Of a DNA stretch of 64,000 nucleotides, positions 9,290 through 18,695 are shown in pieces. Both the position numbers and the translations under genes were made by a program. Numbering within the stretch: position 1 is the first letter of the stretch; each line of letters opens with the position of its first letter. This DNA is from Streptomyces neyagawaensis (GTDB taxonomy: Bacteria > Actinomycetota > Actinomycetes > Streptomycetales > Streptomycetaceae), in contig NZ_JAMGBG010000005.1 in the NCBI RefSeq assembly GCF_023516595.1, forward strand, positions 124,001-188,000, written 5' to 3'. The notes beneath the pieces are model-generated. The model was given only the letters and a program-made list of their open reading frames with translations. It was not told the origin of the DNA and ran no database searches.

Positions 9290-9492
9290 AGAAGTACACC
9301 GGTTTCAGTGAGAAGTCCGCAGCAGGAAGCAGCGCGGCGCACGGACAGGCGCGACGCGCGACAGATCAGCAGTCGGGAGGTCTCACACGGTGTACAACGG
9401 CACGTCCTTGATCGGGCGACTCGGGTCGGCAGCACGGTAGCGGCGCGCGTCGGCGTCGTTCCACCGATTTACGCGCGCCGCACCGGCCCCGA

Positions 9493-12186
9493 CTACCTCG
9501 CGGCCAGCGGTGTCACACCGATCCGGTCGATGACCGGGGCGTACGGCGACCGCTGGTCGTACTGGTTGGAGGTGTCGCCGTCGAAGTCGGGCAGTTCCTC
9601 CGCGGTGAAGGTGAGCCGGTTGGCGCCTTTCTTCAGGGTGACGGGGACGGTCAGGTCCCAGAAGTTGTTGAAGTGGAAGGTCGTCGGGAACAGGATCCGC
9701 CGGGTCGCGCCGCCGTTGATCGAGAGGTCGGCGTGGCGGGCGATCGGGTCGGGGTTGTAGTGGGTGGCGGGTGCCTGCTCCGCGTTGGAGTAGCTGATGG
9801 TCAGCGCGTGCCGGCCGGGCCGCTCGGCGACGACGTCGAACGTCAGCGCGTTGGCCCTGCCGTCACCGATGTCGGTGACCGCCCTGCCGTTCGAGGCGAA
9901 GGTGAACGCGTCGGTCACCCTGGCGGCCCCTGTCACCGTGCCGTCCTCCGCCTGGTACACGCGGGTCTTCAGGGAGCCGGTGGACGGGGCGACCAGGAGC
10001 CGGTCGAGGGTGAGTTCACGGGCGGCGCCGGTGACGGTGATCTTGTTGATGCCGCCGGAGAGGAAGACCCGCACCCGGTCCGTGCCCTTCCTGGCCCCGC
10101 CGACCTCGGGCACGTCGAGGCGCTCGCCGTTGAGCGAGAGGCCCGCCCGACCTCCGCCGAGGTGGTCGACCGACACGGTGGCCTCGCCGTCGCCGGGCGC
10201 GTACACCCAGAACGTCGCCGAGTCGCCCTTCGCCAGCGGCACGGTGCCGGGACCCGAGGCGCCGGGCCGGCCGTAGTCCGGCCGCGTCCCGGAGAGCGAG
10301 GCGTACGCGGCCTCGTAGATCGCGGGGGCGGTCACCTGCTCGTCGCGCAGGGCGAGGTCGATCTTGTCGATGATCGCGTCGCCCTTGGTGACGCCGAGGT
10401 CGGGGTCCTGTGCCGCGAGCGTGATCCGGTGTGTGCCGGCGGTCAGTTCGACCGTGGTGTCGGTGTGGCCCCAGACGACCCACTTGTAGCCGAGCGGCAG
10501 CCGCAGCTCCCGTGGATCCTTCCCGTCGACCCGCAGGAAGACATTGGTCGGGCCCTGCTCCTTCACCAGGTCGTACAGGTTGTAGGAGTTGGCGAAGACG
10601 CTCAGGTCGTAGGTGCCGTCCCGCGGGACGTCGACGTCGAAGGCCAGGACCCCGTCGGAGCCGGTGCGCAGCCCGCCCACGTCGTAGGCGCCGGACGTCG
10701 CGAATTTGCCCACGTCCGAGGGTGTCCCCTCGGGGCCGTTCCTGGAGTACCCCTTGCCGGTGTAGGTGGCGTTCTCCGCCTCGTAGGTCCGGCGCCAGCT
10801 CACCGACGGCGCGGCTGGCTCCCCGCCGTTGCCGCCGGGGGAGAGGATGACCTGGTACGCCGACATCTCGTTCATGCCGGTCATCGGCAGGGTCACCGAA
10901 CCGTCGGCGCCGACCGTCACCTCCCGGTCCGAGAGCCGCAGCGGCTGCGCCGAGTCACCGACCTGGCCGGTCCACGGGATCTCCTGGACCGTGGCCCGCA
11001 CGGTCGTCCCGAACAGCGCGGGGTCGATGTTCCGGAACACGATGTCCGCGTCACCGCCCTGCCCGCCGAAGAGGGCCCGGGACTGTTTCTTGTCCTCGTC
11101 CAGGGTCGCCACGCCCTGGAGCGTGTACTGCTGGTTGGGGTGCGGGGCGGTCACCTCGACGGTGTGCCCGGACATCTGCGCGTAGGCATGGAACAGCCAC
11201 CACTGGCCGTTGCCCTTGTTGGCCTCCACGGCCGAGTCGTTGAGGTTGCCGTCGATGTTCCAGTACGCCAGGTCGGCGTCGATCTTGGACTCCTCGATGG
11301 CGGAGATCCACTGGACGACCTGCCCCGGCACCGACAGGTGGTAGTTGTGGCCGTACTCGTTGACATTGATCGGCAGCGGGCCGACGCCGATCTCCTTCTC
11401 CCACCGCCGGTAGGTGGCCACGCTCGTGCGGACCTTGGCGGGTGAGGACAGCTCGTGCCAGGTCATCACGTCCGGCACGACGTCATGGGCCTTCGCGTAC
11501 CGCAGGAAGCCCTTGATCTCGTCGTAGAGGACCGAGGTGTTGGGGCCGGCGATCCGCGCCTCGGGGTCGAGGGCCTTGATGAGCCGGTAGGTGTCCTTCC
11601 AGGCCGCGAAGAAGTGCCGCGGGTCGTCGAGCCAGGAGACCTTGTCGTAGCTCCACTCGCCCGTGCCGAACATGTTCCCCTCGGGTTCGTTGAAGGGGAC
11701 GTAGACGACATGGTCCTTGTACGCGCCCATCGTCTTGACCTGGGCGACCTGCTTGCTGATCTTCTGCTGGAAGTCCGCGAGCCGTGCGGGGCCGTCGGCA
11801 CCCGGCCACTGGTAGGGGAAGCCGCGGTAGATGTCGGTCATGTAGATGTAGACGTCCTTGCCGCCGGAGTCCACGAACGGCGGAAGCATCTCCAACGCGT
11901 CGGCGCCCGGATGCTGGGGACCGTCCTGCGCCTTCGTCGACACCGTGCGCAGCCCCATCCCCTCGATGAGGTTGCGGCTCGGTACGCCGTCGCCGTAGAC
12001 GCCGTACAGGGAGCCGGAGGCGCCGCCGTGGAAGGCGCCGGTGTCGGTGCCGAGATCGATGACGAGCCGTTCCGGCTCCGCCGCGCCGGCGGTGCCCAGG
12101 GTGGGTCCGGCGAGCACGGTGGCGAGGGCCGTGACCGCGGTGGCACCGGCTGCCGCGGCTCGGATGCTGCTGCGATTGCGTCGCAC
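9493..12186 (-). CDS. Secreted multi-module clan-A-like glycoside hydrolase with CBM-type modules
   Basis: An 897-residue exported protein. The GTG start at 12186 follows GGAG at 7 bases and gives a basic N-terminus, a hydrophobic core and an AGA signal-cleavage region near residue 35; the frame runs further up to 12372 only through operator DNA. The first 500 residues are a TIM-barrel-type hydrolase with likely acid/base Glu167 (PFNEPEG) and nucleophile Glu277 (NVNEYGHNY), the spacing expected of a retaining clan-A enzyme such as GH39-like families. Two beta-sandwich modules starting YEAENA and YQAEDG follow, similar to CBM35/CBM6. The exact GH family and substrate are unknown. It is divergent from lacI, with shared LacI-type operators. 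Confidence 0.82.
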   Translation of the reverse strand: MRRNRSSIRAAAAGATAVTALATVLAGPTLGTAGAAEPERLVIDLGTDTGAFHGGASGSLYGVYGDGVPSRNLIEGMGLRTVSTKAQDGPQHPGADALEMLPPFVDSGGKDVYIYMTDIYRGFPYQWPGADGPARLADFQQKISKQVAQVKTMGAYKDHVVYVPFNEPEGNMFGTGEWSYDKVSWLDDPRHFFAAWKDTYRLIKALDPEARIAGPNTSVLYDEIKGFLRYAKAHDVVPDVMTWHELSSPAKVRTSVATYRRWEKEIGVGPLPINVNEYGHNYHLSVPGQVVQWISAIEESKIDADLAYWNIDGNLNDSAVEANKGNGQWWLFHAYAQMSGHTVEVTAPHPNQQYTLQGVATLDEDKKQSRALFGGQGGDADIVFRNIDPALFGTTVRATVQEIPWTGQVGDSAQPLRLSDREVTVGADGSVTLPMTGMNEMSAYQVILSPGGNGGEPAAPSVSWRRTYEAENATYTGKGYSRNGPEGTPSDVGKFATSGAYDVGGLRTGSDGVLAFDVDVPRDGTYDLSVFANSYNLYDLVKEQGPTNVFLRVDGKDPRELRLPLGYKWVVWGHTDTTVELTAGTHRITLAAQDPDLGVTKGDAIIDKIDLALRDEQVTAPAIYEAAYASLSGTRPDYGRPGASGPGTVPLAKGDSATFWVYAPGDGEATVSVDHLGGGRAGLSLNGERLDVPEVGGARKGTDRVRVFLSGGINKITVTGAARELTLDRLLVAPSTGSLKTRVYQAEDGTVTGAARVTDAFTFASNGRAVTDIGDGRANALTFDVVAERPGRHALTISYSNAEQAPATHYNPDPIARHADLSINGGATRRILFPTTFHFNNFWDLTVPVTLKKGANRLTFTAEELPDFDGDTSNQYDQRSPYAPVIDRIGVTPLAAR

Positions 12187-12217
12187 TGAGGTCTCCGTGA
12201 GGTGATCCGCCCAGGGC

Positions 12218-12229
12218 CGAACCGGTTCG
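12218..12229. promoter_or_regulatory. LacI-type operator CGAACCGGTTCG, site 1
   Basis: Perfect 12-bp palindrome 31 bp upstream of the minus-strand hydrolase start, in its leader. One of four identical copies in the hydrolase-lacI intergenic region; its centre is CCGG rather than the CG of many LacI operators, but the length and symmetry fit. Confidence 0.8.
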
Positions 12230-12303
12230 ATGGGACGCGGGGTGGGGGAGCCCGGCATCTCGGGGGTCGAGTCGAGGACCGAGTGACAGTCGTGCGGCTC
12301 TGT

Positions 12304-12315
12304 CGAACCGGTTCG
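12304..12315. promoter_or_regulatory. LacI-type operator CGAACCGGTTCG, site 2
   Basis: A second perfect copy, about 118 bp upstream of the hydrolase start codon, and so probably in or near its promoter. Confidence 0.8.
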
Positions 12316-12437
12316 CCGGAACCTAGCATCGCCGCATGCCCCCAGCAATACTCCTGACAGGGACCCGTGCACAGGCCGCGCAGAGTTCGGCGCGAGGGGT
12401 TGACAGTGCCCGGGGCGGCTCCTACGTTCCCTTCACG

Positions 12438-12477
12438 CGAACCGGTTCGACGAACGGTTCGCCCGCGAACCGGTTCG
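12438..12477. promoter_or_regulatory. LacI operator cluster, sites 3 and 4 with a degenerate copy between
   Basis: CGAACCGGTTCG at 12438-12449 and again at 12466-12477, with an 11-base version lacking one C (CGAACGGTTCG) at 12451-12461. The last site ends 13 bp before the lacI GTG, so LacI very likely represses its own gene and the ABC genes behind it. A TTGACA hexamer (from 12400) lies upstream of the cluster. Confidence 0.82.
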
Positions 12478-12490
12478 ACGAGGGAGTGCC

Positions 12491-13540
12491 GTGAACATCG
12501 GTGAGATCGCCAAGCGGGCCGGTGTCTCGCGGAGCACCGTGTCGTACGCGCTGAGCGGCAAGCGTCCGGTGTCGGACGAGACCCGCGAGAAGATCCAGCG
12601 GGTCATCGACGACCTCGGGTACCGGCCCAACGCGAGCGCCCGTGCTCTCGCCAACGGCCGGACCAGCACGATCGGTCTGGTCTTCCCGCCGGCCGGCAAC
12701 CACTACACCGGGATGCAGCTCGACTTCATCGGCAGTGTCGTGGAGGCCGCGGCGGCCCATGACTACGACGTGCTGCTGTCGCCGAGCGGTGTGGACAGCG
12801 ACCGGTCGTTCCAGCGGCTGCTGGGGGAGCGGCGGGTCGACGGGGCGATCCTGATGGAGATCAGGTTGCGGGACGACCGGGTCGATCACCTGGCCGAACT
12901 GGACTTCCCCTCCGTCACCATCGGCCGCACCGCCCGGCCCGAGGGCACCTGGTGGGTGGGCCTGGACCACACCGCGCTGGCCGCGGCGTGCGTCCACCAC
13001 CTCGCCGACCTCGGCCACCGCCGGGTCGCCTTCGTCAACCGGCCCGAGCAACTCCTGCGGGCGGGCTACGAGTCCGCGCACCGGGGGCTGGACGGCTTCA
13101 CCAAGGCCGCCGCGGAACGCGGGCTGACCGTACAGACGTACTGCTGCGGCGACGACCCCGCCTCGGGGCAGGCGTGCCTGGAGCGGATCCTGCACGACGA
13201 CCCGGCCACCACGGCCCTGGTCACCCTGAACGAGGCCGCCCTGGGCGGTCTCTACCGGGGGCTCGCCCACGCGGGCCGCCATGTACCGCGCGACTTCTCC
13301 GTGACCGGAGTGGTGGCGTCCCGGTGGGCGGAGACGGTGACCCCGCAGCTCACCGCGGCGGACGTACCGGCGGAGGAGATGGGCCGGCGCGCCGTCGACC
13401 TGCTCATCGAGCGCCTCGACCACCCCGGTGCCGCTCCCCGCCACCACCTCCTCGCCCCGCCGATCTCCCTGCGGGCCAGCACCGGCCCCGCCGGCGGCGC
13501 CTCCTTCGCCGACGCCCCGACACCCTTCAGCCCCTCCTGA
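12491..13540 (+). CDS. LacI-family transcriptional repressor
   Basis: A 349-residue regulator. The N-terminal HTH reads NIGEIAKRAGVSRSTVSYAL, with the VSxxTVSY recognition helix and hinge helix (PNASARALANGRT). A periplasmic-binding-protein-like sensor domain follows (about 60-340) with motifs LDFIGSVVEAA and DLGHRRVAFVNRPEQ. The GTG start has GGGAG 4 bases before it. It lies between its four operator palindromes and the sugar ABC genes it most likely controls; the inducer should be a product of the glycan degraded by the neighbouring hydrolases. Confidence 0.93.
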   Translation: MNIGEIAKRAGVSRSTVSYALSGKRPVSDETREKIQRVIDDLGYRPNASARALANGRTSTIGLVFPPAGNHYTGMQLDFIGSVVEAAAAHDYDVLLSPSGVDSDRSFQRLLGERRVDGAILMEIRLRDDRVDHLAELDFPSVTIGRTARPEGTWWVGLDHTALAAACVHHLADLGHRRVAFVNRPEQLLRAGYESAHRGLDGFTKAAAERGLTVQTYCCGDDPASGQACLERILHDDPATTALVTLNEAALGGLYRGLAHAGRHVPRDFSVTGVVASRWAETVTPQLTAADVPAEEMGRRAVDLLIERLDHPGAAPRHHLLAPPISLRASTGPAGGASFADAPTPFSPS

Positions 13541-13708
13541 ACCGCGACTCCCAGAGCCGCCGACCCCCGAGCCGCAAGCCCGAGCCGCACTCCTTCTCCG
13601 CACCGGTCACCCGGACCCGACACCCCTGACATGGCCGTTCGGTGTGCCCGTATGCCTCTCTTCCGCCCCTCTCACGGCACAGCCGTGCCTGGAAGCAAGG
13701 AACCCGCC

Positions 13709-14968
13709 ATGCGTAGAACCGCCATGCGTAGAACCAGAAGCCGCCGTCTCCTCGCCACGGCCCTGACGACCGTCGTCGCCGTCGTCGGCACCGCCTGCTC
13801 CTCCGGTTCGGGCAGCACCGGTGCCGCCCAGGACGCGGACGGTGGCACGTACACGATCTGGGACCCGTACCCGCAGTTCGACAAGGGCTCGGCCTGGGCG
13901 AAGCTGCTCGACGACTGCGGCACCAAGGCCGGGGTCAAGGTCAAGCGGACCGCTTTCGACACCAGCGACCTGTCGAACAAGGCGCTGCTGGCCGCGCAGC
14001 AGGACAACTCCGCCGACGTGCTCATCGTCGACAACCCGGTGGTGTCGACGCTGGCCGAGGCGGGCGTCCTCACCACGACCGACGAGAACGAGCTGGACAC
14101 CTCCAAGACGGACCCGAACCTGCTCGCGGCCGGCCAGTCCGGCGGCAAGACCTACGGCACACCGATCGGCGCCAACACCCTTGCCCTCTACTACAACAAG
14201 GAGGTGCTGAAGAAGGCCGGTGTGGACGTCGCCTCGGTGAAGGACTGGACGTCGCTGACGGCGGCGCTGGCGAAGGTGAAGAAGGCCGGCAAGAAGGGCA
14301 TCACGTTCTCGGCGATCGGCACGGAGGAGGGCAGCTTCCAGTTCCTGCCGTGGTTCTGGGGCTCCGGCGCCCAACTGACCGACCTCGACTCCGACCAGGC
14401 CGTCTCCGCGCTGTCGCTGTGGAAGGGCTGGCTGGAGAAGGGGTACGCCCCGAACTCGGTCATCAACAACACGCAGACGACCAGCTGGCAGGAGTTCGCG
14501 AGCGGCGACTACGCGTTCGCGGAGAACGGCACCTGGCAGCTCGCAGGCGCCGAGAAGGCGGGCTTCGACTACGGCGTCCTGCCCATACCCGGTGTCAACG
14601 GCGGCAACGCCGCGGCCCCGACCGGCGGTGAGTTCGTGACCCTGCCCGTGCAGGGCGACACCGGCCGCTACGCCACCGCGCGGAAGCTGGCCACCTGCCT
14701 GACCAGCACGCAGAACCTGTTCGACACCGACACCACCCTGTCCTACGTGGCTCCCACCGCCGAAGTGCAGGACAAGCAGGTCGCGGCCAACGCCCAGCTC
14801 AAGCCCTGGGTGGACGCGGTCAAGGCGGCCAAGGGCCGTACCAGCGACGACCTGGGCACCAAGTACCCGAAGATCTCCGAGCAGTTGTGGAAGGCCGTCC
14901 AGTCCGCCCTCAGCGGTGCCGGGTCTCCGAAGGACGCGCTGGCCAAGGCGCAGTCCGCCGCCCGGTGA
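13709..14968 (+). CDS. ABC sugar transporter, substrate-binding lipoprotein
   Basis: A 419-residue extracellular solute-binding protein (family 1). The start at 13709 is preceded by AAGGA at 8 bases. An in-frame upstream frame exists to 13631 but has no ribosome site. The N-terminus carries a basic stretch, a hydrophobic core and a lipobox with Cys30 in VVGTACSSG, so it is membrane-anchored outside the cell. The mature domain shows the two-lobed binding-protein pattern (NTLALYYNKEVLKKAG, GDYAFAENGTW). The first 15 bases of the gene are nearly repeated (ATGCGTAGAACC at 13709 and 13724), offering two in-frame starts. Two permease genes follow; no ATPase gene is present, so a shared MsiK-type ATPase is probably used (family knowledge). 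Confidence 0.92.
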   Translation: MRRTAMRRTRSRRLLATALTTVVAVVGTACSSGSGSTGAAQDADGGTYTIWDPYPQFDKGSAWAKLLDDCGTKAGVKVKRTAFDTSDLSNKALLAAQQDNSADVLIVDNPVVSTLAEAGVLTTTDENELDTSKTDPNLLAAGQSGGKTYGTPIGANTLALYYNKEVLKKAGVDVASVKDWTSLTAALAKVKKAGKKGITFSAIGTEEGSFQFLPWFWGSGAQLTDLDSDQAVSALSLWKGWLEKGYAPNSVINNTQTTSWQEFASGDYAFAENGTWQLAGAEKAGFDYGVLPIPGVNGGNAAAPTGGEFVTLPVQGDTGRYATARKLATCLTSTQNLFDTDTTLSYVAPTAEVQDKQVAANAQLKPWVDAVKAAKGRTSDDLGTKYPKISEQLWKAVQSALSGAGSPKDALAKAQSAAR

Positions 14969-14989
14969 CCGGGAACGGCCGGTCCGCAG

Positions 14990-15976
14990 ATGAATCACGT
15001 GACACACATGCCGGATCGCCGGCCCGCACAGGTCCGTAAGGGGGCGGCGGCCACCGCCGCCCCGCGACCTGCCGACGCGCGAGCACGGCGCCGCCCGACC
15101 TCCCCGCAGTGGGCCGCCTGGGCGTTCCTCGCCCCGGTCACCCTCTACCTCGCTCTCTTCTACGCCTATCCGCTCTACCGCAACCTCGACCTGAGCCTGC
15201 GGAACTACACGGTCCGGTCCTTCGTCCAGGGCGACGCGCCGTTCACCGGCCTGGCCAACTACACGAAAATCTTCGACGACCCGACCTTCGCGCCCGCCCT
15301 GCTGCACACCGTCGTCTTCACCACTGTGTGCCTGGTCTTCCAGTACGCGATCGGGCTGGCCCTCGCGGTCTTCTTCCACCAGCACTTCCGGCTCTCGGCG
15401 ACCCTCCGGGCCCTGTTCCTGGTGCCGTGGCTGCTGCCGCTGATCGTGTCCGGCTCGACCTGGTCGTGGATGCTCAACAGCGACTCCGGCATCGTCAACG
15501 CGGCCCTGCACACCGTCGGCATCGGCCCGGTGAACTGGCTGACCTCCCCCGACTGGTCGCTGACCTCGGTGATCATCGCGAACATCTGGATCGGCGTCCC
15601 GTTCAACCTGGTCGTGCTCCACAGCGGCCTCCAGTCCATCCCCGAAAACCTCTACGAGGCCGCCGCCCTCGACGGGGCGAACGCCTGGCAGCGGTTCTGG
15701 CGGATCACCTTCCCGCTGCTGCGACCCGTGTCGGCGATCACGCTGCTGCTGGGGCTGGTCTACACGCTCAAGGTCTTCGACATCATCTGGATCATGACCA
15801 AGGGCGGCCCCGCCGACTCCTCGACCACCTTCGCCACCTGGTCCTACCAGCTGGGATTCGGCAATCTCCTGCCCGCCTTCGGGCCTGGCGCCGCCGTCGG
15901 CAACCTGCTCGTCGTCGCGGCCCTGGTGTTCGGCCTGATCTACCTGAAGGTCCAGCGAAAGCAGGCACTGTCATGA
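14990..15976 (+). CDS. ABC sugar transporter permease (MalF-type)
   Basis: A 328-residue membrane protein with six apparent transmembrane segments and the EAA loop EAAALDGANAWQRFWRITFP near residues 221-240, which contacts the ATPase. The first 40 residues are basic and cytoplasmic. In-frame starts also exist at 14999 (GTG) and 15008 (ATG). The stop overlaps the second permease start (ATGA at 15973-15976), so the two subunits are co-translated. It is the first of two channel subunits of the LacI-linked sugar importer. Confidence 0.93.
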   Translation: MNHVTHMPDRRPAQVRKGAAATAAPRPADARARRRPTSPQWAAWAFLAPVTLYLALFYAYPLYRNLDLSLRNYTVRSFVQGDAPFTGLANYTKIFDDPTFAPALLHTVVFTTVCLVFQYAIGLALAVFFHQHFRLSATLRALFLVPWLLPLIVSGSTWSWMLNSDSGIVNAALHTVGIGPVNWLTSPDWSLTSVIIANIWIGVPFNLVVLHSGLQSIPENLYEAAALDGANAWQRFWRITFPLLRPVSAITLLLGLVYTLKVFDIIWIMTKGGPADSSTTFATWSYQLGFGNLLPAFGPGAAVGNLLVVAALVFGLIYLKVQRKQALS

Positions 15977-16797
15977 ACCGAAGCGCCGCACGCTCCTGGT
16001 GGAAGACCGCCCTCGGCCTCCTCCTGACCGGGATCATGCTCTTCCCGGTCTACTGGATGCTCAACGTGTCGCTCACCCCCGAGCAGGACATGCGCAAGAG
16101 CCCACCGGACCTCTTCCCCGCGCACGGCACCCTCGACGGCTACCGCACCGTGCTGGACGAGCAGGTGCCGTACCTCGGCACCAGCCTCGTCGTCGGCCTG
16201 GGCACCGTCGTCCTCACCGTGGCCCTGGCCGCGCCCGCCGGGTACGCGCTGGCCAAGCTGCGCCCGCGCGGCGGCGGCATCCTCAGCTTCCTGCTGCTGG
16301 CGGCCCAGATGATCCCCGGCATCATCATGGCGATGGGCTTCTACGCCATCTACCTCCAGCTCGGTCTGCTCCAGTCGGTGCCCGGCCTGATCGTCGCCGA
16401 CTCCACGCTCGCCGTCCCCTTCGGCGTGCTCATCTTCACCGCGTTCATGTCCGGCATCCCCGGCGAACTGCTCCAGGCCGCGAAGACCGACGGCGCCGGG
16501 GCGCTGCGCACCTTCGTGTCGATCGTCCTGCCGATGAGCCGCAACGCCGTCGTCACGGTGTCGCTGTTCGCGTTCCTGTGGTCGTGGTCCGACTTCGTCT
16601 TCGCCGGGACCCTCGTCAACGGCGGCGCCCACGAGCCGATCACGCTCGGCATCTACCACTACATAGGCAACAACAACCAGGAGTGGAACGCCATCATGGC
16701 CACCGCCGTCGTGGCCTCCCTGCCGGCCGCGGTCATCCTCGTCCTCGCGCAGCGGTACGTCGCCGCGGGCGTCACCGCCGGCGCGGTCAAGGACTGA
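15973..16797 (+). CDS. ABC sugar transporter permease (MalG-type)
   Basis: A 274-residue second channel subunit, started at the ATG that overlaps the previous stop. It has six hydrophobic segments beginning with TALGLLLTGIMLFPVYWML, a periplasmic loop after LNVSLTPEQDM typical of MalG-like proteins, and the EAA loop QAAKTDGAGALRTFVSIVLP. Together with the preceding permease it would form the heterodimeric pore for a sugar or oligosaccharide. Confidence 0.93.
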   Translation: MNRSAARSWWKTALGLLLTGIMLFPVYWMLNVSLTPEQDMRKSPPDLFPAHGTLDGYRTVLDEQVPYLGTSLVVGLGTVVLTVALAAPAGYALAKLRPRGGGILSFLLLAAQMIPGIIMAMGFYAIYLQLGLLQSVPGLIVADSTLAVPFGVLIFTAFMSGIPGELLQAAKTDGAGALRTFVSIVLPMSRNAVVTVSLFAFLWSWSDFVFAGTLVNGGAHEPITLGIYHYIGNNNQEWNAIMATAVVASLPAAVILVLAQRYVAAGVTAGAVKD

Positions 16798-16878
16798 CCT
16801 CCCCCCTGCTCGCCCTCACGGCTCCACCGCCTCCCGGTGGCGGCGAGATCCCCCCTGCCCGAGAAACGAGTGACCCCC

Positions 16879-18636
16879 ATGACCGCCGCACCGTCCGGCC
16901 CGGCCTTCTCCGTCCACGACATCCCCTTCAGCACGTACGGGTCCTGGTTCGGCATCTCTCCCGTGCTGGCGGAGAAGACCCGGGCCGAGGACCTCCACCT
17001 CGTCTCCCACCAGAACGGCATGCACGCCGTGCTGCGCCTGGTCCCCCTGGACCCGGCGACGGGCGGCCGGACCGACACCCGCGTCGAGGCGACCCCCGGC
17101 CTGCTCACATGGACCGGCCCGACCGGCCGGGTCGACCTCGCCTACGAGACACCGGACACCGTACGGCTGCGGGGCAGCGGCCTCGCCCTCGCGCTCCGGG
17201 CGGCCGCCCGGACCCTCACACCGTTCAGCGGCACCTACTTCTACCGGGAGCCCGGCACCGACGCGTACGTCCTCACCTCGTACGAGACCGGGCGGCGCTA
17301 CCGGATCACCGTCCTGTCCGGCACCGTCACCGAGGCGCCCGGCGCGCAGGCGCTGGGCGGCGCGGACCGCGGTGTCACCGTCGGCGCCGAGGCCGGCGGC
17401 CCCTGGGAGGTCGCCGTCGAGGAGTACGAGACCGCACGCCGCCCCTACGCCTCGACCGCCGGCTTCGACCAGGTCGTGGCGGCCGCGCGCACCGCGTTCA
17501 CCGCGTTCGCCGACCGTGTGGCGCCCTGGCGCTCGGCCGCGACCCCGGCCGCCGAACTCGCCGCCTACGTGTTGTGGTCGGCGACGGTCCGCCCACGGGG
17601 CTTCGTGACCCGGCCCGCGGTGCTGATGTCCAAGCACTGGATGGACAAGGTGTGGAGCTGGGACCACTGCTTCAACGCCCTCGCCCTCGCCCCCGGCGCC
17701 CCCGACCTGGCCTGGGACCAGTTCTCCCTGCCCTTCGACCACCAGGACGAGGCCGGTGCCCTGCCCGACTCGGTCACCCACTCCGAGGTCCTGCACAACT
17801 TCGTCAAGCCCCCCATCCACGGCTGGACCCTCGGCCTGCTGCGCCGACGGCTCCCCGAACCCCTCACCCACGCACAACTCACCGAGGCGTACGACCGGTT
17901 GACCCGCTGGACGGACTTCTGGCTCACCGCCCGCCGAGCACCCGGTGCCGCCCTGCCCCACTACCAGCACGGCAACGACAGCGGCTGGGACAACGCCACC
18001 ACCTTCGACCCCGCACGTGTCGTCGTCACCGCCGACCTGGCCGCCTTCCTCACCCTGCAACTTCGCGAACTCGCCTCACTGGCCGACGAGTTGGGGCGGC
18101 CGGACGACGCCCGCCGCTGGACACGGACGGCCGACGAGACCCAGGCCGCGATGCTCGACGACCTGTGGAAGGGCGACCGGTTCGCCGCCCGGGCGGCCGA
18201 CACCGGCGAGACCTGGACCAGCGCGAGCCTGCTCGACCTGATGCCCATCGCCCTCGGGGAGCACCTGCCGGAGTCCGTCGGCGCCGCCCTCGCCGACCGG
18301 ATCGAGACCCACCTCACCCCGCACGGCCTGGCCACCGAACAGCCCGACTCGCCGCACTACCTCCCCGACGGCTACTGGCGCGGCCCGATCTGGGCGCCGT
18401 CCACCGTGCTCGTCGAGGACGGTCTGCGCCGCGCCGGCCACCACCGGCTCGCCGACCGGATCAGCGCCCGCTTCCGCGCCCTGTGCGAGACGTCCGGCTT
18501 CGCCGAGAACTTCGACGCCCTCACCGGCACGGGCCTGCGCGACCGCGCCTACACCTGGACCGCCGCCGCCTACCTGCTCCTCGCCGAGGCCCCCACGCTC
18601 CGCCCCGCCGACCCGGCCCGAACGGCCGGTGGCTGA
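16879..18636 (+). CDS. MGH1-like (GH63-related) glycoside hydrolase
   Basis: A 585-residue protein without a signal peptide, so probably cytosolic. After a beta-rich N-terminal region of about 220 residues it becomes an (alpha/alpha)6-type barrel with VWSWDHCFNALALA, FDHQDEAGALPDS, NDSGWDNATTF and YWRGPIWAPSTV. Those are marks of the MGH1/GH63/GH37-like superfamily acting on alpha- or rhamnosyl-linked oligosaccharides. The chosen start is the ATG at 16879; GTG at 16870 is also possible. It follows the importer and probably cleaves the sugar brought in. The exact bond is not predictable. Confidence 0.83.
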   Translation: MTAAPSGPAFSVHDIPFSTYGSWFGISPVLAEKTRAEDLHLVSHQNGMHAVLRLVPLDPATGGRTDTRVEATPGLLTWTGPTGRVDLAYETPDTVRLRGSGLALALRAAARTLTPFSGTYFYREPGTDAYVLTSYETGRRYRITVLSGTVTEAPGAQALGGADRGVTVGAEAGGPWEVAVEEYETARRPYASTAGFDQVVAAARTAFTAFADRVAPWRSAATPAAELAAYVLWSATVRPRGFVTRPAVLMSKHWMDKVWSWDHCFNALALAPGAPDLAWDQFSLPFDHQDEAGALPDSVTHSEVLHNFVKPPIHGWTLGLLRRRLPEPLTHAQLTEAYDRLTRWTDFWLTARRAPGAALPHYQHGNDSGWDNATTFDPARVVVTADLAAFLTLQLRELASLADELGRPDDARRWTRTADETQAAMLDDLWKGDRFAARAADTGETWTSASLLDLMPIALGEHLPESVGAALADRIETHLTPHGLATEQPDSPHYLPDGYWRGPIWAPSTVLVEDGLRRAGHHRLADRISARFRALCETSGFAENFDALTGTGLRDRAYTWTAAAYLLLAEAPTLRPADPARTAGG

Positions 18637-18695
18637 CAGTCCACCCGGGCCGAGCCGCGCCCGGGCAGTACCGTCCGACCCCCAGGAGATGCACT

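Noticed and set aside
13607..15622. 671-codon minus-strand frame opposite the ABC binding protein and permease
   Set aside because: Antisense to two clear transport genes and spans their junction, which real genes would not.
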